DNA of 64,000 nucleotides from positions 3,690,747 to 3,754,746 of the forward strand of contig NW_023998431.1 of NCBI RefSeq assembly GCF_014805625.2. Direction: 5' to 3'. This stretch comes from Glossina fuscipes. Its lineage: Eukaryota > Arthropoda > Insecta > Diptera > Glossinidae. This document shows, piece by piece, positions 38,657-50,293 of the stretch (position 1 is the stretch's first letter; every line of letters starts with the position of its first letter). The translations under genes and the position numbers were made by a program. The notes beneath the pieces were generated by a model. That model saw nothing but the letters and a program-made list of their open reading frames with translations, did no database searches and had not been told where the DNA came from.

Positions 38657-39322
38657 TTAACCCTTTGCACCCGAACGGCGCGCGAGAGACGCCCTAACTA
38701 TTATTAATAACATTGTACGTTAAATTGTGTACGCGTTGCAAATTTTCTTACTTGGTGTGAGATTAATCCGGTATATATCAAATGGTGGACACTTAGATCA
38801 TTCAGTGTGAACAGTATAGTGTTTCTGCCAAAATCATTTGGTATTGGCAAAATTGTTTGGTATTCTGTTAAGCGAAAGCAATGGTGATTAAAATTACTTT
38901 TTCATGACTTAAGGTCATGAAAATGGAATCAATGAACGAAATTTGTGCTGGCCGTGCTTCTACATTTGCAACTAACGATTATACGGTACGCTACATGTGT
39001 TGCAAAAAGGAGAAAGAAATGATTGGAGAGATTGTTCTGACCGAACGAAAAAGAAAAGCGGAAGAAGTGAAAAGGTGTATTACTGTGACACATGTCTTGA
39101 AAAACCTAGGATACACCTTGGAGAGTGCTTCCTCAAATATCAAATAAATTAAAAATTTAATATTAAAATATTATTTTTGTAGTACGTAAATAAAAATGAA
39201 ACATGTAAATAAACTTCTTTTGTTTAAAACTCTTATGTTTGATGTGCTACAATTTTTTATTAAAATTACTGTCGGATAGCTGAATACCCATACTAAAAAA
39301 TGATTCACGTGCAAAGGGTTAA
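38657..39322 (+). mobile_element. Non-autonomous piggyBac-family element with intact ends
   Basis: TTAA (38657-38660) and TTAA (39319-39322) flank a 658-bp element whose ends are perfect 10-bp inverted repeats, CCCTTTGCAC and GTGCAAAGGG. TTAA duplication and CCC ends are diagnostic of piggyBac. Near the 3' end one frame reads DCSDRTKKKSGRSEK, VYYCDTCLEKPRIHLGECF and LKYQIN-stop (about 39021-39147), the Cys-rich C-terminal domain of piggyBac transposases. The catalytic domain is missing, so this is an internal-deletion derivative. The 76-codon open frame at 38917 overlaps this in another frame and is not the transposase frame. Orientation is given by the transposase remnant. Confidence 0.93.
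39021..39147 (+). pseudogene. piggyBac transposase C-terminal fragment
   Basis: About 41 codons ending in a stop, with a C-x2-C type pair (YYCDTC) and ECFLKY, typical of the C-terminal Cys-rich domain. No N-terminal or DDD catalytic part exists in the element. Confidence 0.8.
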
Positions 39323-40099
39323 CATAAAAAAAGACATGAAAATATCAATGCATAAAATGACATGATATGCTATAATACAGAATGAATACAACAATATGAT
39401 GGCAAATGGAAAAAATAAATTTAATAAATACTAGCGCCAGAAAACGTTGTGGAAGACCATAAAGGTGCTGATATCAAAAAGAGATTGCCCCGAAATAAAA
39501 TAAAAACTAAGAAAGAATGGGAAGAAGATAACTGACGAGAAATAAGTCGCCAATGAGCTTAACATATCTTTTAGTGATAGAGAGAGTGTACAGCAAATAG
39601 TGGGCAGCATACTATCAACAATAGTTGAAAAAATATATTTGAAAACGTCAGAGAAGACAACATAGATTCAGGATATAATTTGACAGTTATAATAACAGTT
39701 ATAATCTGCAAAACATAATGAGGACAATGAATAGGATGAAAAGGATGAAAACCTCTTGACATGCTTTTAAAATGCTCTTGGACAACTACGATATGACTAG
39801 GACGCAAGTACGCAATTTAATAACAAAATCGCAAATACAAAATGGAAAAGAACCCGAACAAATACGGCCGAGTAACATGATAACTGATTATTTTGATGTT
39901 CAATGAATTATTTATTAAATGAAACCCACTCGGGCGTTACCATAACTGTCAATGTCGTTTTTTTAGCTTGATTTTGCAACGTAAGGGGAAAGAGAAATGG
40001 TAAATAAGCAATGTTTTGTGGCAGTGTTCTTCAATTTAAATTAAAAAGCATTTGAAACATCAAACTGACAAATCTTGATAGAAAAACCTATTTTGAATA

Positions 40100-40960
40100 A
40101 AAGCAATTGGATTGAATGTTTAAGGCCTTAAAGGTTTTTTATAAAACAGAGATCAGAGAACGAAATGCCGGGAAAATATATCATCAAACCGAGAAATTGA
40201 TGTAGGAGGGCCACAAGGAGCAGTGTTGGGAGCATTGCTGATCCTAGTCTGTATTAACTACTTACAGAAGGTGTTAAAATATGTATGTTTGCAGATGTTA
40301 TTCTTATTTATATAAGCGAAAAAAAACTGCAATTAACGCGTTAAGCATCTGAACGAGAAGTTGACACAAGTGGACAAATATTTGAAAATTAACGAATTAA
40401 AAATTGACGTCAAGAAGACCGACGCAAAACCGATATAGTGGGCCAGGGCTCACCATTAGATAACCGACGTTGTCGTGCAGGTATTCATGTAACGACTTTC
40501 TAAGAACCATTGTATAGGAAGCGGTTGAAAGAGTGGTTTGTTACGAACCACTTTCACTTTGTGTAGGCTGAACACAAGAAAACTATAAGGACAGACAAGC
40601 TTAAATCGATTTAGAAAGCGGTCTTAGTCGGTATAATAAATGGCGGTAAAGATCTATTTTAAGTCCTTTTAAGTGTTGTCAACATTCGCACAAACTTAAT
40701 ATATCCTTGCACCACAAGTAGTGCAGAGTATAAAAAACCATGGTGATAAATGGTAGGGCTAATCAAAACGTTGTCGTTGATGAAGACCAAATGTAGCTGG
40801 TAGAAGTAATTGAATATCTTGGAATCATCGTAGATAGATATCTTAAGTTGCAGTCGCAATTTGATTACATCTCCGAAAGAATGTAAAAAAAAAAAAGGAA
40901 AAAACTTTTCTTTATAAGACTTCGACGCGAATATTCAACAAAACAATGACAGCAATAAAT
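40100..40960 (+). mobile_element. Jockey-like LINE reverse-transcriptase relic A, interrupted by a repeat
   Basis: Frame from 40199 reads DVGGPQGAVLGALLIL and INYL, the (G)xPQGxVLGPLLF motif of Jockey-clade reverse transcriptases. After a frameshift, MFADVILIY (40285) is a degenerate FADD box with the second Asp lost. The first frame resumes as LNEKLTQVDKYLKINELK and IDVKKTDAK, the thumb region. After the inserted repeat (40439-40735) it continues TMVINGRANQN and, at 40812, EYLGIIVDRYLKLQSQF, the YLG motif. Stops and frameshifts show it is dead. Confidence 0.82.
40439..40735 (+). repeat. Dispersed GACGGACA-type repeat, copy 4, nested in LINE relic A
   Basis: Starts GTGGGCCAGGGCTCACCATT (compare copy 1), has GGCTGAACACAAG, AAGGACAGACAAGCTTAAAT, CACAAACTTAATATATCC and ends CACCACAAGTAGTG...GTATAAAA. 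It splits the LINE frame between DAK and TMV. AAAACC occurs at both edges and may be the target duplication. Confidence 0.78.
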
Positions 40961-41204
40961 GTATGCAGGTATACCGAATTGTCTAAAATGGCTCTCTGCT
41001 AATCAAAAATTCGTTAATTAGTTAGTTAGTCAGTTAGTCTTTAATTTGAAATGAACAAGTAAGGAACTTATAATCAGGAAAGACCTAAAAAAAAGGAAAA
41101 AAAACTAAATTTCCTTTCAGATGTAAAATTTATGGCGTTTCTGAAGCTCTTTTCCTGCTGCTGGAAACGTTTTGAGGAAAGAATGAAATTTCAATATTCT
41201 ATAA

Positions 41205-41550
41205 TATCGAGTGGCCGTGACCAACTTCCTGCATTTTTGTACAAATGCTGCAGAATATAAATCCAAGTCGTTATCGTTGTATCCGTGTTGGTTTGAAAGT
41301 AGCGAACAAAAGTTCAAATTTCTTTAATTTTGGTAAACAGAGGTGGTTTCAGGTTACGATACAGCATGGGCTGCATCCGTTTTTCCATAACCTTTTTCCA
41401 TTTTCCATCATGTACAAATCAAATACATAATGCGGACAGACAAACAGGGAGACGAATACGCTTATATCGATTTAGAATTTGAAAATTGATGCTGTATGTA
41501 TACGTCACAAAGTGAATATACCACTCATCCTTTGGTGATAAGCATAAAAT
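41205..41550 (+). repeat. Dispersed GACGGACA-type repeat, copy 5
   Basis: Has GAGTGGCCGTGACC, CGGACAGACAAACAGGGAG, TATATCGATTTAGAA and the terminal hairpin CTCATCCTTTGGTGATAAG followed by ATAAAA. More diverged in the middle. Confidence 0.55.
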
Positions 41551-42004
41551 CCGATTGTTACCAAATTAAATGCAAAGATAATTGGTGTGCGTAATTTGTG
41601 ATATCCAGCTTTACAAATTAAAGAAATGCAAGTGACTTCGGACTTAATATTAAAAAAACTAGTTTGTCCTAAAATGTATTATTTTACAAATGACTAAAAA
41701 TGTACATTGAAACCCACGAGGCCAATAAAAAAAAGCAGAGAGTAACATGTTTATAACTAAAAGTAAAATTATGGTATATTTAAGAAGAGTTGGGAAAAAT
41801 GTTGAAAAAATCTGCAAAATACCTAATTGTAATAATTATTAAAGCATGAACTATTTGAAATAGCAACGAGCTATAGAAAATAAAAGAACAATTCATTGAG
41901 CTTCCTACTACTTTCTCTCTAATCAATCCAGCTCATACTTACCCACACTGGATGTTTAGAAAGAGCGATAGATTGGTAGATGGGTAGCTAGATAGATATA
42001 TGAA

Positions 42005-42022
42005 TAGAGAGTGAGAGAGTGG

Positions 42023-42053
<31 letters not shown>

Positions 42054-42055
42054 GG
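42005..42055. repeat. (GA)n microsatellite
   Basis: Nearly pure GA run, directly visible. Confidence 0.95.
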
Positions 42056-42279
42056 AAAAAAGGAGGGGGAGAGCAAGTTCAATACGTACATACCTATGAA
42101 TCCATGAATAATGAAATGTATGAACCGATAATAATAAATTTCTAGATAATAACTGGGTGATGTGCCTAAACTTTTCAGAAGAGTGATTTTTAAAGGAGAT
42201 AATTACAAGTACATATGTTTGAAAATTTTTCTTATATATATCGTAATAAATAAATGAAAATATTTATTAATTATTGCAG

Positions 42280-42594
42280 TCTGAATTGGATGTTTTGGAA
42301 CCCACTCAGGGTATGCCCTTGGAGGTGGCTGTATCGTTTTTGCAGCGTCTCGTTAATATGGCAGATGTGCTAATATTTGCAACTTCGTTGAATTTCGGTG
42401 AATTGGAAGCTGAAAAGAATATGTCTAGTGGCGGTATATTGCGGCAATGTCTACGCTTGGTGTGCACATGTGCGGTACGCAATTGTCTCGAGTGTAAGGA
42501 ACGTACACGTTATAATGTCGGAACAATGGCTCGCGATGTGCCGGGTGCACAGCACTTACAAGCGTTAATACGTGGTGCACAAGCATCGCCCAAG
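42280..42594 (+). CDS. rg: Neurobeachin exon 16 (second conserved helical block)
   Basis: One hundred and five codons: [66 protein letters not shown] and [11 protein letters not shown]. Phase 0 both ends; acceptor ATTATTGCAG, donor GTAACA (weak at the last positions). Confidence 0.95.
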
Positions 42595-43321
42595 GTAACA
42601 ACAAATTTACTTCTTCGAGAGAAATATTTCCTTCCCTTTTTTTTGACTTTTACTTTTGCTTGCTATATTTATTTATCTTTTTTTTCACCTTTTTTTCCCC
42701 CCTTATATATAGTTTGTCTGGTTTAGTTCGGTTTAGTTTGGTTTCTATGCTTTTGGGTCTTTTTAAGTATAGTCTGTGAGAGAAGAAAGCACTGGCATAT
42801 AATTGTTGTTACTTCCCTAGCGTAACTGATACAATAGCTGCGAAAATATCATAATTGAAGCGAGCAAAACAAGCTTTTCATTGTATTGTACGTACATGTG
42901 CAGTCGCGTTCGAAAAAAGTGTGCAAAATTAAATACAATGCTTTGACTTAACAAGGAACTGAATGCATGCGAATGCCACGATATGAATCAGCTTTGAATT
43001 GTGCACCTTTTTCTTTTATTTTCTTCTTTCGCTTCATTCAGCTTTACTGTTTGCTTCATTGTATAAACTTCTTAAAGGTTATAAACGCATGTACGTATTA
43101 GTCTGTTCGCCAACACACTGCTCGAGCTCTGCTGAATGATTTCAATGCAATTTATATACGATGCTTTTTTTCCTTATTGAAAAAACGTTTCTATTTTTAT
43201 TTTCCACATGTGCTCTCATACATTTAACATACATACATACAACAACTGCTTTCTTTTCTTATTATTATTATCATAGAAAAGTCCTACTACTACGAGTACA
43301 AATGTTTTATGGAGTTTTGTA

Positions 43322-43366
<45 letters not shown>

Positions 43367-43399
43367 TTATTTATTTATTTTCTTCTTTTTTTTTTATAG
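42595..43399. other. Intron after exon 16
   Basis: 805 bp; contains an (AT)n run (43329-43362) with an (ATTT)n extension immediately before the T-rich tract and acceptor of exon 17. Nothing else recognised. Confidence 0.85.
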
Positions 43400-43507
43400 A
43401 ACATTGTCGAGTCAATAACAGGTCAATTATCCCCAGTCAAGGATCCTGAAAAATTGTTGCAGGATATGGACGTGAATCGCTTAAGGGCAGTTATTTACCG
43501 TGATGTG
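43400..43507 (+). CDS. rg: Neurobeachin exon 17
   Basis: Thirty-six codons, [19 protein letters not shown] through [11 protein letters not shown], very like NBEA at the same place. Acceptor TTTTTATAG after an AT/T-rich tract, donor GTAAGT; phase 0 both ends. The short open frame has no Met start. Confidence 0.95.
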
Positions 43508-44624
43508 GTAAGTGGCCATTACATTCATTTCGAGTACGTGACTTTCGTATACTTCAAAGTATTTATATATTCCGGCATTAAATTTCTTTTGATAAACGAA
43601 AAAGGAAAGCAAAAAATAAAATAAAAACAGCGGATAAAATTTGCGGGTACGAAAAACAGGAAAAACAAATATAAACAACATTTTTAAGGGATCAGGAATT
43701 CCTTGTATGTAACAAACCTTCTTACGAACTTTATAAAGACAATGAACTGTTAAGTAAGAGCAAGGGAACGTGCTGTAGAGAGAATACAGTTATTCTCACC
43801 GGTATTGGAAATTACTTTTATATCTATATAACAATTTTATATACTCAAGCTTTTCCTTCGATTTCTGTTTCATTAATATCGAATTATCTTAGAAATTAAC
43901 AAAACCAGTTTTTAAATTTTCTTCCAAAGAAATATTCAGAATTCGAAAACTTTGAAGCGTTCCATAAACGTTCAAAAGCAGATTTCCCTTTCTCTAATCG
44001 AAAAAGAACCAAAAAAAGCGGACTCTTTGTAATTGAAATTCGATTTCGTGGGCTACACAAGTTCTTATTTACTTTGTGATAATAAACATATAAAGTTTTT
44101 GACTACGCATATTTGGCTTACCTTTACGAAATTCATGAAGGCGCGCCTAAATCCATCTTAAGAGAAGAAAGAGCAAAATTATACAAAATGTCTTTTTTTT
44201 GCTTGTCCAAGGCCAAGCAAAGACGGTGTAAGACAATGCAGACGATTACTCAATGTGAAATCCTTATAACACTACTCGTTATTATCCATTATTGCAATCT
44301 TTATAAAGGCATACTTCATAATTAATTAACTATATCGAATATACATTAAACAGCATTTACACTGACTTTCCATACCTTTTTCGCTTCGCAATTACTTGTC
44401 CTTAAAAAATTATAAAAAAAGTTTTTTATAACATACATAAGTGAAATAGTTGTCTCCCGTTAATATATTTCAAGAATGGCTTCGCTTTGTTTAATTTAAA
44501 AGTTCTCTTCGCTTTCAATTAAAAAAACACATAAAACCATTATAGCAGATCACGACTCAACATTAAATACGCTGCAACTTTTCGCTTAATACCGTTATTC
44601 ATTTACTTACTTTTCAAAACAAGG

Positions 44625-44900
44625 CGAAATATGGGAATTGTTTGAAAATGGGGTCCTAACATTGATCGATTGCCAACAGCGTTGGTGCTTGAGCCAAATC
44701 ACGTCGATGTACCAAATTTCTTCAAAATACCTCAAAAATTGTTATCTATAGGTTGAACACAGGTAAATGGCAAGGAGGCAGACGGACAGGCAGATAAACT
44801 TAAATCGCGTCAGAATGTACTTCTGATTCAGAAAGTGATTCTGAGTAGACTGCTATAATAAATGATGGGTCTATCTCAGCCACACAAATCGAGTACACCT
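44625..44900 (+). repeat. Dispersed GACGGACA-type repeat, copy 6
   Basis: Blocks ATTTCTTCAAAATACCTCAA, ATCTATAGGTTGAACACAGG, GCAGACGGACAGGCAGATAA, ACTTAAATCGCGTCAGAA, TTCTGAGTAGACTGCTATA and GGGTCTATCTCAGC, as in copies 1 and 2. Confidence 0.75.
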
Positions 44901-45117
44901 TTGAAGAGGAATCTGAAAAGCATACACAACTCTTATGATTCGAAAATGTCGATGTCGTGGTTTAAAGTAACGGTTATATATTTGTCCCAAGGCGAATATA
45001 GCTTTTTGACTTAATTTTGCGAGAAAAAAAAAAAAAAAACGAAGAAGTGCGTAAGCACAGCCCGAATCAAAAAGCATGAAGTTTGTGCGGCCGTATGTAA
45101 CATCCAGAAGGGCTTAA

Positions 45118-45360
45118 GATAGATCACACTTTTATTATATTGATGGATTGAGGATCATTTTGTGAAAGAATCCCAGCCCGTTTATCCGTCTGAAGTCTGC
45201 CCATGTATTTTTCTGTCCAACCGACAGGTCGCAATTTTTGAGACATTTTGATGAAATTTGATGCACTGGCGTGGTTTGACCCAGGGATGAACGGTGTTGT
45301 AAATGATTTGGATCGCTCCACCTTTTCGATCATCCCCTATAAAAAAACAGGGTTCGAGAT
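45118..45360 (-). repeat. Dispersed GACGGACA-type repeat, copy 7 (inverted)
   Basis: On the minus strand it reads GGGGATGATCGAAAAGGTGG, then TTTCATCAAAATGTCTCAA, CTGTCGGTTGGACAG and CAGACGGATAAACGGG, the same block order as copies 2 and 6. With copy 6, 220 bp away, it forms a head-to-head inverted pair. Confidence 0.7.
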
Positions 45361-46479
45361 TCTAAATTGGTGTAAAAAATTTGGTTCGGTTGGGGCAAGT
45401 TTCTTGAACATGCTTTGATAAAACAGTTCCTATGAAAATTGAACGTTTATACGGTAAAAAGGTATAATTTTCAATATTTCATGGGGAAAATTGATTCATA
45501 ATAGTAAATTAAGAGGGACATCAACACTACCGAGTTAAATGTTTTTAACTCATCTTTTCGATGGCCGGCCCTTATAACTTTAGTTCGATATACATTATAG
45601 CTGATATAGAACTATTGAGAACTTGATGATTTCTTTCATTTTCGTTTATTTAGGGGATACTTGATCCGCTTTGTGGCGCTAGACTTAGTTTTGGTTTTCT
45701 AGCTCATGTGTTTTTTTCGTTTTTTGGCCATGGAAGTTTCAACATGAGCCTAGAGACGCGAGTGCGAAATCGTAAATGACAAATGGCAAATAAGCATAAA
45801 TAAATTGGACCAGGAGTCTCTACTTTAGACGTTCCGAAGCCTATTTGCAGATGAAATGATAAAACTAATATACTTCCATCAATTCTTAAAAACATTTCTG
45901 AATTTCTCTCTGCGTTTTTGTTTTTGTAGGGAGCGTGATTTTTTTAATTAATAAATATTTTCAATCAAAAGATTAGTGTGTTTGCTATAGTTTGCTATAA
46001 TTTCTGCAGATGTACATAACAAACGCCTCGAATATCTACTGAATTAAACATTTCATAAGTCATATATGTTACTTTGTCGATCTAAATAGAGAAGATATTC
46101 GACAAGGATTACCTTAGTTCTGATCGCTCTTCATAGTAAGCAGATTTTACAAATCTTCTTCACTGAAAGGGCTTTATATCCACTCCCAGAAATTTTCATG
46201 AGCTTAGACATTGCAATGATTACGGTAGCCGCAAAATGATCAGAAAGATGGGGAGATTAAACAGACAATGATGAAACAGTAGGAGTCCTATAAACAAAAA
46301 TGAATGATCTGCACATCCCTTTAGCTGAAATAGAAAATGAACAAATCGATCATTTTTTAATCAACATTCATTCAGCCATGCTTGATAAACCATACTCATT
46401 GAGATTTTATTAAATATCTTACTTGACCAAACAAGCGAATTCCTCCTTTAAGAGACAGGTCCGGAAGTTGGTGTAGAAA

Positions 46480-47825
46480 ATGATATGAAAAAATCCAAAA
46501 TTTTTATGGAAAAGAAACATTTTAGGCAACTAATATTTGTGAGACTTCAGACGCAGAATAAATATTGACTTTTCTAGACAGCTTATCGATTAGCCTACGA
46601 GACGTTTGTATATCGGCCAATAAAATCAAGGAAGAGTTGGGCAAACTGAAAGTCAAAATATCTCTACGTTATGAATGCATGAATGGAATAACGACTAAAT
46701 CTTTACCACCTAAAGCTGTTACTTCCTTAACGACAGTTTTCAATAATATGTTAAGATGAAATTACTTTCCAAATTAATGGAAGCGCACGGCAATAATTAT
46801 GGTAGATAAACCTAATGAAACAGAAAATATTTCACCCTGGTGTCGACCAATTAGTTGACTGGTAACGTCTTTTAAAATCTTTGAGAAAATACATTTATGA
46901 AGACTAGAGCAAAAACTTATTACTGACCACCAGCCCGATTTCAAGAATAAACATGATACCATTGAGCAATGTCGTCACGTTGTTCTGAACATTGGAAAAG
47001 CCATTGAAAATAAAAATTATTGGGTAGATTAATTCCCAGATGTGTAAAATGTTTTCAATAAAGTCTAACATGACGGGTTAGTTTTTAAATTTAAAACATC
47101 TTTTACTTTTACTACAAAACTTTGGTATTTTGTACTTAAATCCTATTTACAATATGGACATTTGTTCATTGTTCAAATTGGGCGTATAGTGCCTCAGAAA
47201 CATGCTCTTAGTCTAACATTCTATAAAATTTTCATGTCAGATTTTCCGATCGCCGGTAATATTTTAACTGCGACATAAACTAATCGTCTTTTCACCGCAG
47301 TTATCGCATGAATGCTTCCTACGAAATACAAGCTCAGCTCAGCTCAGTTCAGTTCAGTTCAACTGGCTTTGGCTGAAAAATTGGAATGTTTAATTAAATA
47401 ATGAAAAGTCTATGAACGTTACGTCTACGCTAAGTACGGGTTCTTATCCTTCACTATTATTGAACAACTTGCCTCCCTACCAACAACTGTGTAAAATATT
47501 TTCACTTACATATTAACTAACTCATCAACTTAATCTAATTAATAATAATAAAGGTATTTTACGCAAAAGTATTCTCTAACCTGTGGCATACAATTGTGGG
47601 GAGTAACCGGTTACTCTAATATCGTAATACTTAAGAAATATTAATCTGAGACTCTTCGTCTTACTGTTAGCAGCAAACCTATTCATGATGAGACCTGGTC
47701 TTTTCACTCATCAAAAATCTAATTCAACGCATTCCTGCAAAATCACGCAAATCCCTTCCAAATATCGCTTTTAGATGGAAACGCATCCATAAATTTGATG
47801 TATAATAAAAAGGAAAAAAAAAATA
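46480..47825 (+). mobile_element. Jockey-like LINE reverse-transcriptase relic B with polyA end
   Basis: The frame near 46565 reads SANKIKEELGKLKVK then LPPKAVTSLTTVFNNMLR. Further on: WCRPIS, FEKIHL, HQPDFKNKHDTIEQCRHVV, and PDV-stop-NVFNKV-stop-HDGL, matching the Jockey consensus LDVAQAFDKVWHDGLL with Trp changed to stop and the catalytic Asp kept. Then FKTSFTFTTKLWYFVLKSYL. At 47566-47640 it reads SLTCGIQLWGVTGYSN and SETLRLTVSSKPIHDETW, the C-terminal YGIQLWG region. It ends in A-rich sequence at about 47805-47825, as expected of a LINE 3' end. The FADD region between about 47220 and 47560 is not recognisable. Confidence 0.85.
47331..47361. repeat. Short pentamer tandem array
   Basis: Three copies of AGCTC run into copies of AGTTC. 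It lies inside LINE relic B, in the unrecognisable part. Confidence 0.9.
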
Positions 47826-47909
47826 TATGCGAGTTGGAAAACTGCACTTAGTTTGCTTAGAGATAGTCGCAATATTCCTAATTATAGAGTTTACCAAAAC
47901 CTCGATCTT

Positions 47910-48110
47910 TAATCATCCTTCGGCGATGGGGATACATTCATTTTGTCAAAACCTTTGCAATACCCAAAGAGAGGCTACGAAAATCCCATCAAGTGTATTA
48001 TATATTCTTGATCTGGCTGCTTGCGTAATGTTTATGGTAAACAATCATTCGATAAAAAACCTCAAAGTTCTTGCACGCAAGTCTGTATAGAAGATGGGTA
48101 ATTTAGTTAA
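47910..48110 (-). repeat. Dispersed GACGGACA-type repeat, copy 8 (inverted)
   Basis: Plus-strand text ATCCTTCGGCGATGGGGATA, TTGTCAAAACCTTTGCAATA, TATATTCTTGATC and AAGTTCTTGCACGC is the reverse complement of blocks at 30720-30980. The 87-codon open frame over it is a repeat artefact. Confidence 0.7.
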
Positions 48111-49003
48111 AGAGCTCATCTACGGGCGAACATGAGTTGAGAGCACTTACGCTCAAGCAAGTGCTGATAGTATACGTTGTCCGCCACGATATCTAGCACT
48201 GATTTCTTAAAAACGCAATCCATTTATTTAATGCAAATAAAATTATTTTTTTAACATTTCGACTAAAAGCTAAAACGATAAAAGCGGTTAATTAATTAAA
48301 AGTTTTATTAAGCTATCACAGATTAAACTGATATCAGTGCTTTTCTTGCAGTGTAAGTTTTTCGTATTTGAAATTAAAACAAGTTTTAATATTCCATTTT
48401 TGGGTGTGCCAATAGAGGGATCATTAGATAGTTTTAACAAACTACTTTAAGCACCTATTGCTAACTATCATAATCACTTCACTTCCGTGAAGGTGAGATC
48501 ATTAAATCTTTTCTGCACTTGTCCTCGCGAAGCTGATATATTCTTGGACAAGTCTCTTTATAAAGCGTTTTGTGAACGAATCCATAACAAATGATAAGAT
48601 TGCTTGCAGGTGGCCAGTTTGTTCTACTGATTATTATTAATTAACGAATCATTTCTGTAACGTCGGCCAATATCCAGGATAAATGCACGTTATTACTACT
48701 TATAATTAAGCCTCTGAAGGGCCTCTGAACATAATTTACATCATATTCATGGCATTCGCAAAAGACATTCTGGTTGAAAGAAAGAAAATTAAAATTAATT
48801 CTCTGCTTAACAAGAGCGTCTGACTAAATTATCTGCCGATACGTTTTGCAATGAGCCGTATGTCTTCACAGAGCTTGGTTTTTTTTGTTTTTTCCTTTTC
48901 GTTTTTTGTTAACATTCATTCACAACGAACGTTTAACGTCCTTACAAGAACTACTACAACTGACAATATCTGAAATGTTGCATTTGTTGGGTTTTTATTT
49001 TAG

Positions 49004-49151
49004 GAGGAAACGAAGCAAGCGCAATTCCTGTCATTGGCCATTGTGTACTTTATTTCAGTGCTAATGGTCTCAAAATATCGCGACATATTGGAACCACCAG
49101 CTGAGCCACAAATACAGCGGCAATCACCTGTCATGCAACGCACAGCGGGCG
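49004..49151 (+). CDS. rg: Neurobeachin exon 18
   Basis: [34 protein letters not shown] and [14 protein letters not shown] plus one base. The hydrophobic [12 protein letters not shown] stretch is conserved in the family and is treated as a buried helix, not a proven membrane span. 148 bp; donor GTAAGT; ends in phase 1, which fits both exon 19 and exon 20. Confidence 0.95.
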
Positions 49152-50232
49152 GTAAGTACTGATGCTATCTCATATGTTTTATTTTCATATAACAATGAAT
49201 CTTAAGTTAATTTTATTGAGTTTTTTTTGGTTTTTTTTTTTATTATTACTACAAACGAAAGAAACAAAAAAACTGAAACAAAATTATAAATGGAAAAAAG
49301 CAACTGCACTAAAATTTCACCTTGAAATTTTTTATTGAAATATTATTTGTTTAAGTAGTCAAATATTATTTATATATATTTTCCAATACATATATTCAAG
49401 AGGGTAGCTAAGCTATAATTTAATTTGATTAAGTTTAAAAAAAATTTATTTAAAAAAAAAAAAAAAAGAAAACCGGAAACCGGAAACCGTCGAAAATAAG
49501 TTATATTCCTTTGAAGTGAATCTTCATTTTTATTATCATTTCATATTACGATAAATGTTACCCTCTTTTTACGATAAGTGAATCTATGATGAAACATAAC
49601 CCGAAATAGTATTTGTTCTTACTATATGTGTGAACACGAAAACCAATTACAATCCTTTTCCTTTGAAGTCTGTATGAAAATTCCAAATTTTGTAGTGTAA
49701 TTATTTCTCTACCCCATCCTCAGCTCTCCGAATCCCTTTCTTAGCTCACTGATTTCACAGTCAAAAATTAATGTATTGCTGATCATATTTATCCCATTTT
49801 TTGTAACGATATTCTTTTTCTCTATTCTTTTTTTGTTTTATTTTTGTTTTTTTTTTTTGTTTTTGTTTGTAACACTTTTGCTTTGGAACTCATGCTGCTT
49901 TATTATCGGATATTATTTTTTCTGTAAAACAAAAAAAAAAAAAAAAAATTGCAAAAAACGAAAAAAAAAAAAAAAAATTAAATACGACGCGTGTGTAAAT
50001 ATATATAACGAAATTGTTGTGCCCTTTTGTAACTCCACCATTACTCTCATGCGCATCATTTACTTATTCTCACATACAATGGCCTCTTTCCGTAACTCTG
50101 CTGCTCTTCAATTTGTGCACCAACATTGTTCGTTTGTACTTTATTTATGTTTCTGTTTTTTTGGTTCCGTCAATGAAATTTACACGACCGTGTTGTGTTG
50201 TAAAAAACAAAAATGAAAATGAAAAAAAAACA

Positions 50233-50236
<4 letters not shown>

Positions 50237-50267
<31 letters not shown>

Positions 50268-50293
50268 TAATAATAATAACAATAATAATAAAA
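50237..50293. repeat. (AAT)n microsatellite
   Basis: Run of AAT with a few AAC units; the polyAsn translation is not accepted as coding because no splice phase or conserved flank supports it. Confidence 0.95.

Larger units (their letters stand above)
36905..42279. other. Intron after exon 15, rich in transposon remains
   Basis: 5.4 kb holding the piggyBac element (38657-39322), LINE relic (about 40100-40960) with nested repeat, a further repeat copy (41205-41550) and a GA microsatellite (42005-42055). Confidence 0.85.
43508..49003. other. Intron after exon 17, rich in transposon remains
   Basis: 5.5 kb with dispersed repeat copies at 44625-44900 (+), 45118-45360 (-) and 47910-48110 (-), LINE relic B (46480-47825) and a small AGCTC/AGTTC tandem array (47331-47361). 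Confidence 0.85.

Noticed and set aside
38917..39147. 76-codon gene inside the piggyBac element
   Set aside because: The recognisable transposase tail is in a different frame; the ORF is fortuitous.
47827..48090. 87-codon open frame after LINE relic B
   Set aside because: It lies over an inverted copy of the dispersed repeat, and the same segment is seen in other frames elsewhere.
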